From 3107 sp965216225 (lineage in GTDB: Bacteria; Pseudomonadota; Alphaproteobacteria; Rhodobacterales; Rhodobacteraceae): 64,000 nucleotides of DNA. The first letter of the stretch is position 1. Each line of letters starts with the position of its first letter. The position numbers were made by a program, and so were the translations under genes. Location of the stretch: contig CBDCFF010000028.1 of assembly GCA_965216225.1 (NCBI GenBank), forward strand, positions 89,942 through 153,941. Direction: 5' to 3'. The notes beneath the pieces were generated by a model. That model ran no database searches. It was given only the letters and a program-made list of their open reading frames with translations, and was not told the origin of the DNA. Shown one piece after another: positions 50,452 through 59,363 of this stretch.

Positions 50452-53268
50452 TTACTGCTGCTCCGGCGCCAGAATCTCGCGCTTGCCCACATGGTTGGCG
50501 GGGCTGACGAGGCCCTGTTCCTCCATCTGCTCCACCAGCCGCGCGGCCTTGTTGTAGCCCACCGCCAGCTTGCGCTGAATGTAGGAGGTGGAGCATTTCC
50601 GATCCTTGATGACGATGGCGACGGCCTGATCGTAAAGCGCGTCCTCGCCATCCGTGTTGCCGCCGAGGCCCAGAACCAGATCAATGTCGCTTTCCCTGTC
50701 CTCATCGGGGCCGTCCACTACGTCGCCCACATATTCGGGGGGACCGTAGGTCTTGAGGTAATTCACGATCTCCTCGACCTCCACATCGGAACAGAACGGG
50801 CCGTGAACGCGGGCGATCCTGGAGCCGCCCGCCATGTAGAGCATGTCGCCCATGCCGAGGAGCTGCTCGGCGCCCATCTCTCCCAGAATCGTCCGGCTAT
50901 CAATTTTCGATGTCACCTGAAAGGAAATCCGGGTCGGAAAGTTGGCCTTGATCGTGCCGGTGATGACATCGACCGACGGGCGCTGGGTGGCCATGATCAG
51001 ATGGATGCCCGAGGCCCGCGCCATCTGGGCAAGGCGCTGGATGCAGGCTTCGATCTCTTTGCCGGCGACCATCATCAGGTCGGCCATCTCATCGACGATG
51101 ACGACGATGAAGGGCATGATTTCGGGGGCGAACCCCTCGGTCTCGAAGATCGGGTTGCCGGTTTCCTCGTCAAAACCGGTCTGGACGGTGCGGCTGAACA
51201 TCTCGCCCTCCGACAGGGCGTCACGGACCCGGCCATTGTAGCCATCAATGTTGCGCACGCCCATTCTGGACATCTTGCGATAGCGCTCCTCCATCTCGCC
51301 CACGACCCATTTCAGGGCGACGACGGCCTTTTTCGGGTCGGTCACGACCGGCGACAGCAGATGCGGGATGCCGTCATAGACGCTGAGTTCCAGCATCTTC
51401 GGGTCGATCATGATCATCCGGCATTCTTTCGGGGACAGCTTGTAGAGCAGGCTCAGGATCATGGTGTTGATCGCCACGGATTTACCGGAGCCGGTCGTCC
51501 CCGCGATCAGCAGGTGGGGCATCCTGGCCAGGTTCGCGACAACCGGTTCGCCGCCGATGTCCTTGCCAAGCGCCAGCGGCAGGCGGTGGTTGCCATCGCC
51601 AAAGGCGCGACCTGCGAGGATTTCGCGCAGGACGACCATTTCGCGCTTTTCGTTCGGAAGTTCGATGCCGATCACCGAGCGGCCCGGCACGGTGGAAACC
51701 CGCGCGGACAGCGCCGACATCGACCGCGCAATGTCATCGGCCAGACCGATGACGCGGCTGGCCTTCAGCCCCGGCGCCGGTTCGAGTTCGTACATGGTGA
51801 CGACGGGGCCGGGGCGGACCGACACGATTTCGCCCTTCACGCCGTAATCGTCCAGCACGTTTTCCAGCATACGCGCGTTTGCCTCCAGCGCCTCATCCGA
51901 CAGGTGGTGCCGTTTGATGCGGCCGGGATCGGTCAGCAGGCTGAGCGGCGGGCATTCGTATTCGTTGGCCTTGTCCTCGAACGGCAGCGCCGGTTGCGCC
52001 TCGGCCCGGGCCTGGCGCGAGGGCCGGATCGCCTTGCGGGGGCTGTGCTGCACGACGCCGCAGTCCGGTTCCGGCGGCGTGTGTGCAGGGCCGGACCAGA
52101 CCCGGGGTTCCGGCGTCGGCAGGGGCTCTCTGATCGTCGGGTCGGGCGGTGTTGCGGTCGGGGCCTCGACGGGGGGCATCGTGTCCGCGACAAGCGGCTC
52201 CGGGCCGGAGCGCCGGGTCAGGCGGGGTTCCCGACGAGCGGTATCGCCGATGACCGGCGGCTGACGCCCGCGGGACTTGATCACATCGCTGATCCTGGCG
52301 CGGATGCGGGCGTCGCCGTCCATGTCATCGTCATGGCCGGTCGGCTCCGGCTCTACCGGTTCCCGCTGGCGGCGGCGGAAGATCGCGCCGAGAATGCCGG
52401 GGCCTGGCGTCTGCTCCGCCGTTTCTTCGTCCATCGTCCCTTCCGCCAGCGGCGCAGCGGTGCGGGAAACCGCAGGCTCTGCCCGCAAGACGCGCGCCTG
52501 GACGGCTTCAAACCCGTCGGGTCGGGACTGTCCGGCCCCTTCTTCTGCGGCCTTTTTCCGGGTCCGGCGCGACCCGTTCATCATGCGGGCCAGCACCATG
52601 GCCCCCACCGCCCCGCGCACGATCAGCCGCATCAGCCCGGCGTAGCCGAGGATCAGACCCATCAGCAGAAAGCGGCCGGTGGAGGAGAGTTCCCGCCGGT
52701 TGAAGCCGGTGGCAAACAGGAGCATCGCGATCATTGCGACGCCGGACAGGGCGGACAGCGCCTTCAGCCAGACCGCGAGCCCGCCCCATTCCTGCAACAC
52801 GGACAGCAGCGCGGCGGAAAGCGCATCGCCGAACAGTCCGCCCAGCCCGAAGTCCCTGTGCGGCCACGACGCGGGCGGGGCCAGGGTCGAGGCATGGGCG
52901 GAAATCAGCGCCACGGCGATGGGTGCGAAGATCAGACGGCCCAGGGCGCGCTCTTCGCCGTGATGGGTCATGAACCGGACGCCCCAGATAATCGGGATTG
53001 CGGCAATGCCCCAGACGCCCCAGCCGGCGACCATGAGAAGCGGCGCGGCCAGCGACGCCCCCGGATGGCCCAGCCAGTTGCCGACCGGTGCGTCGGTGGC
53101 GGAAAACCAGCTTGGATCGTCGGGCGAATAGCTGCCCATCATCAGGGCAAAGCCGATCCCGGCGATTGCCAGCACAAGGCCCAGAAGCTCTTTCCCGCGC
53201 CGCGCAAGAATTGTCCGTGTCGCGCTGTCCAGAAGCGGATCGCGCTGCCTGACCTGATACGATGCCAT
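50452..53268 (-). CDS. ftsK: DNA translocase FtsK
   Basis: Encodes 938 residues from ATG 53268 (MASYQVRQRDPLLDSATRTI). It couples division to chromosome dimer resolution at dif. Four to five membrane segments occupy the first 200 or so residues (for example LLGLVLAIAGIGFALMMGSY), then a long proline/acidic linker, then the RecA-like motor with GTTGSGKSVAINTMILSLLY and FIVVIVDEMADLMMVAGKEI. The C-terminal gamma winged helix ends SYIQRKLAVGYNKAARLVEQ then MEEQGLVSPANHVGKREIL, for KOPS reading. A longer start is not supported. Confidence 0.96.
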   Translation of the reverse strand: MASYQVRQRDPLLDSATRTILARRGKELLGLVLAIAGIGFALMMGSYSPDDPSWFSATDAPVGNWLGHPGASLAAPLLMVAGWGVWGIAAIPIIWGVRFMTHHGEERALGRLIFAPIAVALISAHASTLAPPASWPHRDFGLGGLFGDALSAALLSVLQEWGGLAVWLKALSALSGVAMIAMLLFATGFNRRELSSTGRFLLMGLILGYAGLMRLIVRGAVGAMVLARMMNGSRRTRKKAAEEGAGQSRPDGFEAVQARVLRAEPAVSRTAAPLAEGTMDEETAEQTPGPGILGAIFRRRQREPVEPEPTGHDDDMDGDARIRARISDVIKSRGRQPPVIGDTARREPRLTRRSGPEPLVADTMPPVEAPTATPPDPTIREPLPTPEPRVWSGPAHTPPEPDCGVVQHSPRKAIRPSRQARAEAQPALPFEDKANEYECPPLSLLTDPGRIKRHHLSDEALEANARMLENVLDDYGVKGEIVSVRPGPVVTMYELEPAPGLKASRVIGLADDIARSMSALSARVSTVPGRSVIGIELPNEKREMVVLREILAGRAFGDGNHRLPLALGKDIGGEPVVANLARMPHLLIAGTTGSGKSVAINTMILSLLYKLSPKECRMIMIDPKMLELSVYDGIPHLLSPVVTDPKKAVVALKWVVGEMEERYRKMSRMGVRNIDGYNGRVRDALSEGEMFSRTVQTGFDEETGNPIFETEGFAPEIMPFIVVIVDEMADLMMVAGKEIEACIQRLAQMARASGIHLIMATQRPSVDVITGTIKANFPTRISFQVTSKIDSRTILGEMGAEQLLGMGDMLYMAGGSRIARVHGPFCSDVEVEEIVNYLKTYGPPEYVGDVVDGPDEDRESDIDLVLGLGGNTDGEDALYDQAVAIVIKDRKCSTSYIQRKLAVGYNKAARLVEQMEEQGLVSPANHVGKREILAPEQQ

Positions 53269-53625
53269 CCTTACCTGTCCTTGCCTCTGCATGTCGTTCG
53301 CGGGGTCAGTTGCGGTTACACACCCGCAACAGACCCCGGAACGGTCAGGACGAACGCCGCCCGACATTCATCCAGTTATCGGCAATCATTGGGAAAATGC
53401 GATGACGCTTTTACCGGATGGGGGGCAGGAAAACGCCCCGCCCCGGCGGAAAGATCAAAGCCTTCGCGTTCGAAGACCGCTTTGTACCACGCCGCACTGC
53501 ACCACCCATGACTGCCTCGGATCCAGGGCCGTTCCGCCCCGCTTTTCCCCAAGGATACAGGCCCCTGACATGTGCTGTCCAGCAAATCGCGCAAAATTTT
53601 TCAGCGGGCCGGTCGCCTGTTGCTT
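53269..53625. other. 357-base gap between ftsK and the amidase gene
   Basis: Both flanking genes are on the minus strand, so this holds the ftsK promoter and the amidase gene's upstream-to-ftsK junction. Short open frames exist but none has a recognisable protein or good ribosome binding site. A CAATTTT-like AT-rich patch is at 53586-53600. Nothing else seen. Confidence 0.5.
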
Positions 53626-54957
53626 TTAAGCCAGCGCCCGATGGGCGGCGTGGCCAAGGCGAAGCAGGCGCTCTTCGCTGCCGGGCGCCGATTGCAGGGT
53701 AATCCCGGCGGATTTCACCGATGTCGGCAGGGTCAGCGCCGTCAGCCCCATCAGGTTTCCGATCCGCGTGTTGCGCAGGGCCAGCAGGTTTTGGGCGACA
53801 TAATGGTCGTGATCCGCCTCCAGCCGGGATTTTTCGGGCGGCAGATTCGGGCAGGTGGGCAGAATGACCGCATCGTGTCCGGCGGTTCTTTCCAGATAGG
53901 CGGCGCGGACCTTGTGCAGCCGGTCCCAGGCCTGAATGTAGTCGGTCCCCGAAAATTTCGCACCGAGGCGAAAACGCTTCAGTATCTCGTGGTGCATCAG
54001 ATGCGGGGCCGCTTCGATCACATCTTTCCATTCCGCATAGGCACTGGTGGTATAAAGAACGCCGGACAGGCTCATCGCGTCACGAAGTTCCGGCACACCG
54101 GCATGAACGATCTCCGCCCCGGCATCGCCAAGGCGCTGAACCGCCTCTTCGAACCCTTTGGCAGAGCCGTCGCAAAGGTCATCGAGCGCGATCGTGTCAA
54201 GCACCATCAGGCGGACGCCCGCAAGTGTCGCGCCGGTCAGGTCGGCGCCGCGTCGGCCTTCCAGAAGGCCGAGCAGCAGGGCTGCGTCTTCGACGCTTCG
54301 GCAAAGCGCGCCCACCGTGTCGAAGGTGCCGGCAAGGGGCACCGTACCGGCGACCGAAAGCCGCCCGTGAGTGGCCTTGAGCCCGACCAGATCGTTCCAG
54401 GCCGACGGGATGCGCACCGATCCGCCAGTGTCGGAGCCGATGGCCGCCGGGGCGAGCCCGAAGGCAACCGAGGCCGCCGCGCCAGAGGAGGAGCCGCCCG
54501 AGACGGCGGCGGGATCATTCACGCAGGGCGGGGTTTCCGTCACCGGATTCAGGCCGAGGCCGGAAAAGGCCAGTTCGGACATATGGGTCTTGCCCAGGCA
54601 GACGGACCCGCCCAGCGTCGCGGCTTGCAGCACCTCCGCATCGGTTTTCGGCACCCGTCCCTTCAGCAGGGCGGAACCGGCCTCTGTCCGGGTTCCGGCA
54701 GTGTCGAAGAGGTCTTTCCAGGACAGCGGCACACCGTCCAGCGGGGTCAGGCGCAAATCCGCCCCGGCGCGGTCGGCGGCGGCGCGGGCCTCGGCCAATG
54801 CGCGATCCGGTGTGGTCCGGGCGTAAATCCGGGACGCCATCGGATGATCGGCGATCCGGTCCAGAAAATGTTCCGCCAGTTCGACCGGGTCTATCCGCCC
54901 GGCTTCGATCCCGCGTCCAAGGTCCGCCGCACTCATCCCGTGCCAGTTCGCGCCCAT
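53626..54957 (-). CDS. Amidase (amidase-signature family)
   Basis: Encodes 443 residues. The Ser-cisSer-Lys triad is visible: K81 in PLSWKDLFDTAG, serines in AVSGGSSSGAAASVA (156-158) and S180 in IGSDTGGSVRIPSAW. GatA belongs to the same family, but the lack of gatB/gatC and several divergent segments suggest a general amidase acting on small amides. MSAADLG at residue 8 is an alternative start. The substrate cannot be read from the sequence. It diverges from the UbiH-like gene with an 83-base spacer. Confidence 0.87.
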   Translation of the reverse strand: MGANWHGMSAADLGRGIEAGRIDPVELAEHFLDRIADHPMASRIYARTTPDRALAEARAAADRAGADLRLTPLDGVPLSWKDLFDTAGTRTEAGSALLKGRVPKTDAEVLQAATLGGSVCLGKTHMSELAFSGLGLNPVTETPPCVNDPAAVSGGSSSGAAASVAFGLAPAAIGSDTGGSVRIPSAWNDLVGLKATHGRLSVAGTVPLAGTFDTVGALCRSVEDAALLLGLLEGRRGADLTGATLAGVRLMVLDTIALDDLCDGSAKGFEEAVQRLGDAGAEIVHAGVPELRDAMSLSGVLYTTSAYAEWKDVIEAAPHLMHHEILKRFRLGAKFSGTDYIQAWDRLHKVRAAYLERTAGHDAVILPTCPNLPPEKSRLEADHDHYVAQNLLALRNTRIGNLMGLTALTLPTSVKSAGITLQSAPGSEERLLRLGHAAHRALA

Positions 54958-55040
54958 GCCGGTCTCCGGCCCTTTTCGATGTCATGCTAGCGGGGTCGTG
55001 GCGGATGGACAATCCCGCCCGGGTAGGATTATCTGTACCC

Positions 55041-56267
55041 ATGGCGCTGGACTCCGATATTCTGATCGCGGGCGGCGGGCTGAATGGCCCGGCGCTTGCA
55101 CTCGCGCTTGCCGATGGCGGGTTTTCGGTGACGGTGATCGACGCGCAGCCCGCAGGGGAGCGCAGCCGGGCCGGGTTTGACGGGCGCGGCTATGCGCTGG
55201 CGCTGGCCTCGCAGCGGCTGTTGTCGGCGATTGGCGTCTGGCCGGACGTTGCCGCGCATTCCCGGCCGATCCTTGACATCAGGATCACCGATGGACGGGT
55301 AGAGAGCGGCCCCGGCCCTTGGATGCTGCATTTCGATCATGCCGAAATCGAAGAGGGGCCAATGGGCTATATGCTGGAGGATCGTTTCCTGTACGGCGCT
55401 TTTCTGGCGGCCATGCTTGCCCATCCGGCCATCCGGCATGTTACCGGGCGGCAGGTGGTGGATCAGGACGTATCGGGGGGCGCCGTTTCGGCCCGGCTGG
55501 ATGATGGGCGGACGCTGGCGGGATCGGTTCTGATCGGGTGTGACGGCCGCCGGAGCGGTACGGCGACCAGGGCGGGCATCGGGCGCACCGGCTGGGGCTA
55601 TGGCCAGACCGCGCTGGTTTGCGCCATCGGCCACGAACGCCCGCATAACGGCGTGGCGCATCAGTATTTCCTGCCGCCCGGTCCGCTGGCGATCCTGCCG
55701 CTGCCCGGCAACCGGGTGTCGGTGGTCTGGACCGAATCCGATGCCGCCGCTGCGCAGATTCAGGCGCTGGACGATGATGGGTATCTGGCAGTGCTGCGCC
55801 CCCGGTTCGGGGATTTCCTGGGTGAGATTTCTTTGGCAGGAGAGCGATTTACCTATCCGGTCGGGTTGACGCTTGCCAACCGTTTCATCGCCGCCCGTCT
55901 GGCGTTGGTCGGCGACGCGGCGCATGGTGTGCATCCGATTGCCGGGCAGGGCCTCAATCTCGGCCTGCGTGACGTGGGGGCGCTGGCCGAGGTGCTGATC
56001 ACCGCGCGGCGGCGGGGCGAAGATGTGGGCGCGCCGGATGTGCTTGCACGTTATCAGCAATGGCGGCGCTGGGATACGGTGACGCTGGCCGCGGCCACCG
56101 ATGGGCTCAACCGGCTGTTCTCCAATGACAACGGCTTGCTTCGCCTGGCGCGGGATATTGGACTGGGCGTCGTCAATGCCATGCCACGCCTTCGCAGGTC
56201 GCTGATCCGCGAGGCGGCGGGCCTGACCGGGGATGTTCCGGCGCTGCTGCAAGGCCGCCAGATATGA
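55041..56267 (+). CDS. UbiH/UbiF/COQ6-family FAD monooxygenase
   Basis: Encodes 408 residues from ATG 55041. ILIAGGGLNGPALALALADG at the start is the FAD GxGxxG fold, VLIGCDGRRSGTATRAGIG the DG motif and ARLALVGDAAHGVHPIAGQG then LNLGLRDVGAL the GD motif. Members hydroxylate the ubiquinone ring at different carbons; which position cannot be decided here (ubiH-like by default in roseobacters). It is probably membrane-associated in the cytoplasm. A convergent terminator follows. Confidence 0.88.
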   Translation: MALDSDILIAGGGLNGPALALALADGGFSVTVIDAQPAGERSRAGFDGRGYALALASQRLLSAIGVWPDVAAHSRPILDIRITDGRVESGPGPWMLHFDHAEIEEGPMGYMLEDRFLYGAFLAAMLAHPAIRHVTGRQVVDQDVSGGAVSARLDDGRTLAGSVLIGCDGRRSGTATRAGIGRTGWGYGQTALVCAIGHERPHNGVAHQYFLPPGPLAILPLPGNRVSVVWTESDAAAAQIQALDDDGYLAVLRPRFGDFLGEISLAGERFTYPVGLTLANRFIAARLALVGDAAHGVHPIAGQGLNLGLRDVGALAEVLITARRRGEDVGAPDVLARYQQWRRWDTVTLAAATDGLNRLFSNDNGLLRLARDIGLGVVNAMPRLRRSLIREAAGLTGDVPALLQGRQI

Positions 56268-56290
56268 AACCGCAGGCGCGGCGCGGCGCG

Positions 56291-56320
56291 GAATGCGGCC
56301 CCGGACGCAATCGGGGCCGC
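56291..56320. terminator. Bidirectional terminator between convergent genes
   Basis: A perfect 10-bp stem ATGCGGCCCC / GGGGCCGCAT with a 10-base loop lies between the UbiH-like stop (56267) and the convergent gene ending at 56356. No T-run, but position and strength suit a shared terminator. Confidence 0.6.
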
Positions 56321-56355
56321 ATGTGGGCCATGGATCGGAAGCCGTGCCCGAACCG

Positions 56356-56820
56356 TCAGCGGCGGCGCCCTGTCACCTGATAGCCTTCGCGGCGCAGGCA
56401 GCGCTTGCCGTAGAAAATGCGCCGGCCACTACGGGCGGCAGGGGCGGCGCCGGCGGCACGGCCCTCGCGCAGGCAATTTCGCGGCAGTTCCAGACGCCCG
56501 GCATGACGGTTGATGCAGTTCCGGCCATAGCCGACCTGCGCGCCGCGCCGGGTGTTGAAAACCCGCTCGCAGCGCTGCGGCAGCGCCCTTGCATGATGCC
56601 GCTGATGGCGGCGATCATGATACTGGTGACGATCCGGCCTGCGATGGTTCGTCTGCGCCTGTTCATCGTCGTCATCAATCGCGGCGGCGATCCCGGCAAT
56701 GATTGCCAGCCCGATCAGCGCGCCGAAAACATCTTCGGCATCGGCGCGGGCGGGTATGGCCGAAGCGCCGGTAATTGCCAGGGCGATGGCAAGCACGGTG
56801 GCGATGAAACCTTTGGGCAT
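56356..56820 (-). CDS. Secreted basic hypothetical protein
   Basis: Encodes 154 residues from ATG 56820, where an AAGGAAAG ribosome binding site lies upstream. MPKGFIATVLAIALAITGAS then AIPARA is a signal peptide. VFGALIGLAIIAGIAAAIDD may be a short membrane or hydrophobic segment, followed by a histidine/arginine-rich linker (RRPDRHQYHDRRHQRHH) and a cysteine-containing arginine-rich C-terminus (CERVF, CINRH, CLREG, CLRREG). Similar proteins occur in roseobacters with no known role. An upstream frame to 57069 is not supported. Confidence 0.65.
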   Translation of the reverse strand: MPKGFIATVLAIALAITGASAIPARADAEDVFGALIGLAIIAGIAAAIDDDDEQAQTNHRRPDRHQYHDRRHQRHHARALPQRCERVFNTRRGAQVGYGRNCINRHAGRLELPRNCLREGRAAGAAPAARSGRRIFYGKRCLRREGYQVTGRRR

Positions 56821-57010
56821 TGTTCTTTCCTTTCTGCTTGCGGCGACCGGGGCAAACACCCGGCAGCGTGGTAAAGTGGTAATCCGTGGTGGGGAAAGAA
56901 TGCCGACAAGGCGCCGGGCTAAACAATATCGGCCCCGTGTTATCCGGTAACACCGGTCCGAATGCCTTATTGTTATTGAATATCCCGATCCGCACGCCCA
57001 TGCTGCGGGC

Positions 57011-57292
57011 ATGATGAAAACAGCGATCCTCATATTCGCGCTCTTGTGCGCAAGCCCTGCCTGGGCCACCTGCTATGCCGACTACAAGGCCAAGCGGGAT
57101 TCACCCCTGCGCCTGCATTACGGCGTCATCGAATTGCCGGACGATGCGTGCAGCGGCAAGGCGGCCCCCCGGCATATTGCGCAGCGGCTGGCGCAGGACG
57201 GCTGGAATTTGCTGGAGGTGATGTCAATCCTTGACGAATCCGGGCTGGATTCCAGACGCGAACGCGCCGGGGAATTTTTCCTGAAATACTGA
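57011..57292 (+). CDS. Small secreted hypothetical protein
   Basis: Encodes 93 residues (or 92 from the second Met). MMKTAILIFALLCASPAWAT is a clear signal peptide. The mature part has CYADYKAKRDSPLRLHYGVI, a second cysteine in DDACSGK and a helical C-terminus (RLAQDGWNLLEVMSILDESG). Known family members are uncharacterised as far as I recall. It is divergent from the previous gene; the 190 bases between contain their promoters. Confidence 0.75.
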   Translation: MMKTAILIFALLCASPAWATCYADYKAKRDSPLRLHYGVIELPDDACSGKAAPRHIAQRLAQDGWNLLEVMSILDESGLDSRRERAGEFFLKY

Positions 57293-57372
57293 GACCGCAT
57301 CGCGGGATGCCAAGCGTCCGGCGGAAACCGCGATCAAGGGACACTTGACCACCCTGCGGGCCGCAAGGTCAA

Positions 57373-58113
57373 ATGAACGGCAACAGATACGGCAACAGAT
57401 ACGGGGGCAATGGGTTGGAAAAATCACCGGATCGGCCACAGGGGCGCTTTCACGGCAACCGGATCGTGATTGCCGGGCTCGCCGCAATCGTTGTGGTCCT
57501 GCTTGTCGCGGCGGTCTTTCTGTTTGCCAACCTGCCGGACGCCAATGCCTTCAACGCCAGGGTCGAACGGATCTTCGTCGAAAACGATCTGACCCGGCAG
57601 GCCGAAATCAGGCTTCTGGAAATTCTCGCCCAATCGGGCACCGCCTTTTCCGATACGCTGACCTCGTACCGGGTCGTGATCTTCGTGCTTCTGGTCTTCG
57701 CTGCCGCCATGCTGATTGCGGCGCTGGTCTTTCTGGTCACGATCATCGGCCTCAATCGCCGCATGTGGGAAATCGAGCGCACGGGCATTCAGGTCAATTC
57801 GCTGCTGATCAGCCGCGAGGAGAAGGCGGTCTATCTCAACAACATGGCCTTCAGGCTGACCGGCGCGGCGATGGAAACCATCTCGGTGCTGGCCGAGGCG
57901 CGGATGGATGACGACATGCTGACCGGGGCCGAGATCGAGGCGATGATTTCAGGCCGCAACACCGCCGATTGCGACGAGGCCGCCGGCGCCACCCGCATCA
58001 AACGCCTGCGCGACACGCTGGGCAACCAGATGGTCAGCGAGCTTCTGGTCAAGAACATCGCCAAGCGGGGCTACATGCTGGCGATAGACAAATCCGTGAT
58101 CCGGATGGAGTGA
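57373..58113 (+). CDS. Two-helix membrane protein, hypothetical
   Basis: Encodes 246 residues. A glycine/asparagine N-terminus (NGNRYGNRYGGNG) precedes a membrane helix (IVIAGLAAIVVVLLVAAVFL), an extracytoplasmic helical segment, and a second membrane helix (VVIFVLLVFAAAMLIAALVF). The C-terminal cytoplasmic part includes SLLISREEKAVYLNNMAFRL and ends KRGYMLAIDKSVIRME. Resembles a sensor-like membrane protein without an output domain; I do not recognise a function. Codons for the repeated N-terminus form a 12-base tandem repeat. Confidence 0.7.
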   Translation: MNGNRYGNRYGGNGLEKSPDRPQGRFHGNRIVIAGLAAIVVVLLVAAVFLFANLPDANAFNARVERIFVENDLTRQAEIRLLEILAQSGTAFSDTLTSYRVVIFVLLVFAAAMLIAALVFLVTIIGLNRRMWEIERTGIQVNSLLISREEKAVYLNNMAFRLTGAAMETISVLAEARMDDDMLTGAEIEAMISGRNTADCDEAAGATRIKRLRDTLGNQMVSELLVKNIAKRGYMLAIDKSVIRME

Positions 58114-58180
58114 GCGGCCCGGCGGCGGCGGGCCGGGCGCGCGCCTCTTGCCCCCGAATCAGACACCGGATGCCATCCAT

Positions 58181-58212
58181 GGGGACAATGAGGGCAACGG
58201 GGGCAATGGGGG
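58181..58212 (+). other. Potential G-quadruplex at the cobT 3' end
   Basis: Four G-tracts on the plus strand (58181-58184, 58192-58194, 58199-58203, 58208-58212) separated by loops of 7, 4 and 4 bases fit the G3+N1-7 pattern. It lies in the 101-base gap between the convergent membrane protein and cobT stops. It might aid termination. Folding is not shown. Confidence 0.45.
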
Positions 58213-58214
58213 CA

Positions 58215-59225
58215 TTACCCGTCCGACACGCCCGCCTCGGCAAAGGTCGCCATACCGGAATGGCACGCGACCGCCCCCTTCAGCACGCCGATCGCCAGCG
58301 CCGCGCCGGACCCTTCGCCCAGCCGCATCCCCAGATTCAGGAGCGGCTGTTTGCCAATCGCCGCCAACAGCCGCCCATGCGCCCCTTCCGCCGACAAGTG
58401 CCCGGCCACCGCATGATCCAGCATCCCGTCTGCGAGAGCGTTCAGCACCGCCGCCGCCGAAGACGCGATGAACCCGTCGATGATCAGCGGAATGCCCTCC
58501 ACCCGCGCCCGCGCCATCGCCCCGCACATCGCGGCAATCTCGCGCCCGCCCAGACAGCGCAGCACTTCCAGCGCGTCGCCACCGCCATGGCGCGCCACGC
58601 CCTCGACCACAACCCGCGCCTTCACCGCAAGGCCCGCGTCATCCACGCCGGTGCCCCGGCCAACCCAATCGACCGCCTCGCCGCCAAACAGCGCCATGCA
58701 AATCGCCGCGGCAGAGGTCGTGTTGCCGATCCCCATCTCGCCCACGACCAGCAGGTCCGTGTCAGACCCGACCGCCTGCCAGCCGGTATTCAGCGCCTCC
58801 GGCAATTCTGCCTCGCTCATGGCGGGTTCCTGCGTGAAATCCGCCGTGGGCCGGTCCAGCGACAGGGCGTACACGTCAAGCCGCGCCCCGAACATGTCGG
58901 ACAACTGGTTGATCGCCGCGCCGCCGTGGCGAAAGTTCAGCACCATCTGTTCGGTCACTTCAGCGGGAAAGGCCGAAACCCCCTGCGCCGCGATGCCATG
59001 ATTGCCGGCGAAAATCACCACCTGCGGGGCCTTGATCAGCGGCCGGTCGGCACCGCGCCACGACGCATACCAGATCGCCAGATCCTCCAGCCTGCCCAGA
59101 GAGCGCGGCGGCTTCGTCAACCGGCTGTTGCGCGCCTCGGCCCGGACGCGGGCGTCGGCATCCGCCCCCGGCGCATCCGCCAACCGGTCGCGAAGTTCGT
59201 TCAGGGAAGAAAGACGGGTGATCAT
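58215..59225 (-). CDS. cobT: Nicotinate-nucleotide-dimethylbenzimidazole phosphoribosyltransferase
   Basis: Encodes 336 residues from ATG 59225 (MITRLSSLNELRDRLADAPG). It activates the lower ligand of B12. KPPRSLGRLEDLAIWYASW, VVIFAGNHGIAAQGVSAFPA, LVVGEMGIGNTTSAAAICMA with the catalytic glutamate region, and GAGGTGVD-like WVGRGTGVDDAGL are signatures. In older Pseudomonas naming this is CobU. It diverges from cobS; no cobalamin riboswitch (no B12-box) was seen upstream. Confidence 0.95.
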   Translation of the reverse strand: MITRLSSLNELRDRLADAPGADADARVRAEARNSRLTKPPRSLGRLEDLAIWYASWRGADRPLIKAPQVVIFAGNHGIAAQGVSAFPAEVTEQMVLNFRHGGAAINQLSDMFGARLDVYALSLDRPTADFTQEPAMSEAELPEALNTGWQAVGSDTDLLVVGEMGIGNTTSAAAICMALFGGEAVDWVGRGTGVDDAGLAVKARVVVEGVARHGGGDALEVLRCLGGREIAAMCGAMARARVEGIPLIIDGFIASSAAAVLNALADGMLDHAVAGHLSAEGAHGRLLAAIGKQPLLNLGMRLGEGSGAALAIGVLKGAVACHSGMATFAEAGVSDG

Positions 59226-59319
59226 CGGCGCCTCATTGATAAACGTCGCCGAACTGTTTAACGCTTGCGGCGCGAAAGGAAAGCTGCGGAACGCTCTTTT
59301 GCGGCAGAAACCCGACATC

Positions 59320-59363
59320 ATGCCGACCTCATGCCAACCTCATGCCGACGTGGTACCGACGTG
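59320..59363 (+). repeat. Four 11-bp tandem units across the cobS start
   Basis: ATGCCGACCTC, ATGCCAACCTC, ATGCCGACGTG and GTACCGACGTG run end to end from 59320 to 59363. The fourth unit contains the probable GTG start of cobS, and the ATG of the second unit is in frame with it. As 11 is not a multiple of three, gain or loss of a unit would change which upstream ATG is in frame. Confidence 0.6.

Noticed and set aside
50440..53511. 1023-codon plus-strand open frame over ftsK
   Set aside because: Antisense shadow of ftsK; histidine- and arginine-rich with no family match.
56356..57069. 237-residue version of the secreted basic protein
   Set aside because: The added N-terminus runs through the promoter region, overlaps the divergent gene and hides a good internal signal peptide with its own ribosome binding site.
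59226..59360. Cobalamin riboswitch between cobT and cobS
   Set aside because: Only about 135 bases, without a B12-box or the expected helices; the region holds simple tandem repeats.
59320..59363. CRISPR-like repeats
   Set aside because: The 11-bp units are too short, directly adjacent and without spacers; no cas genes are present.
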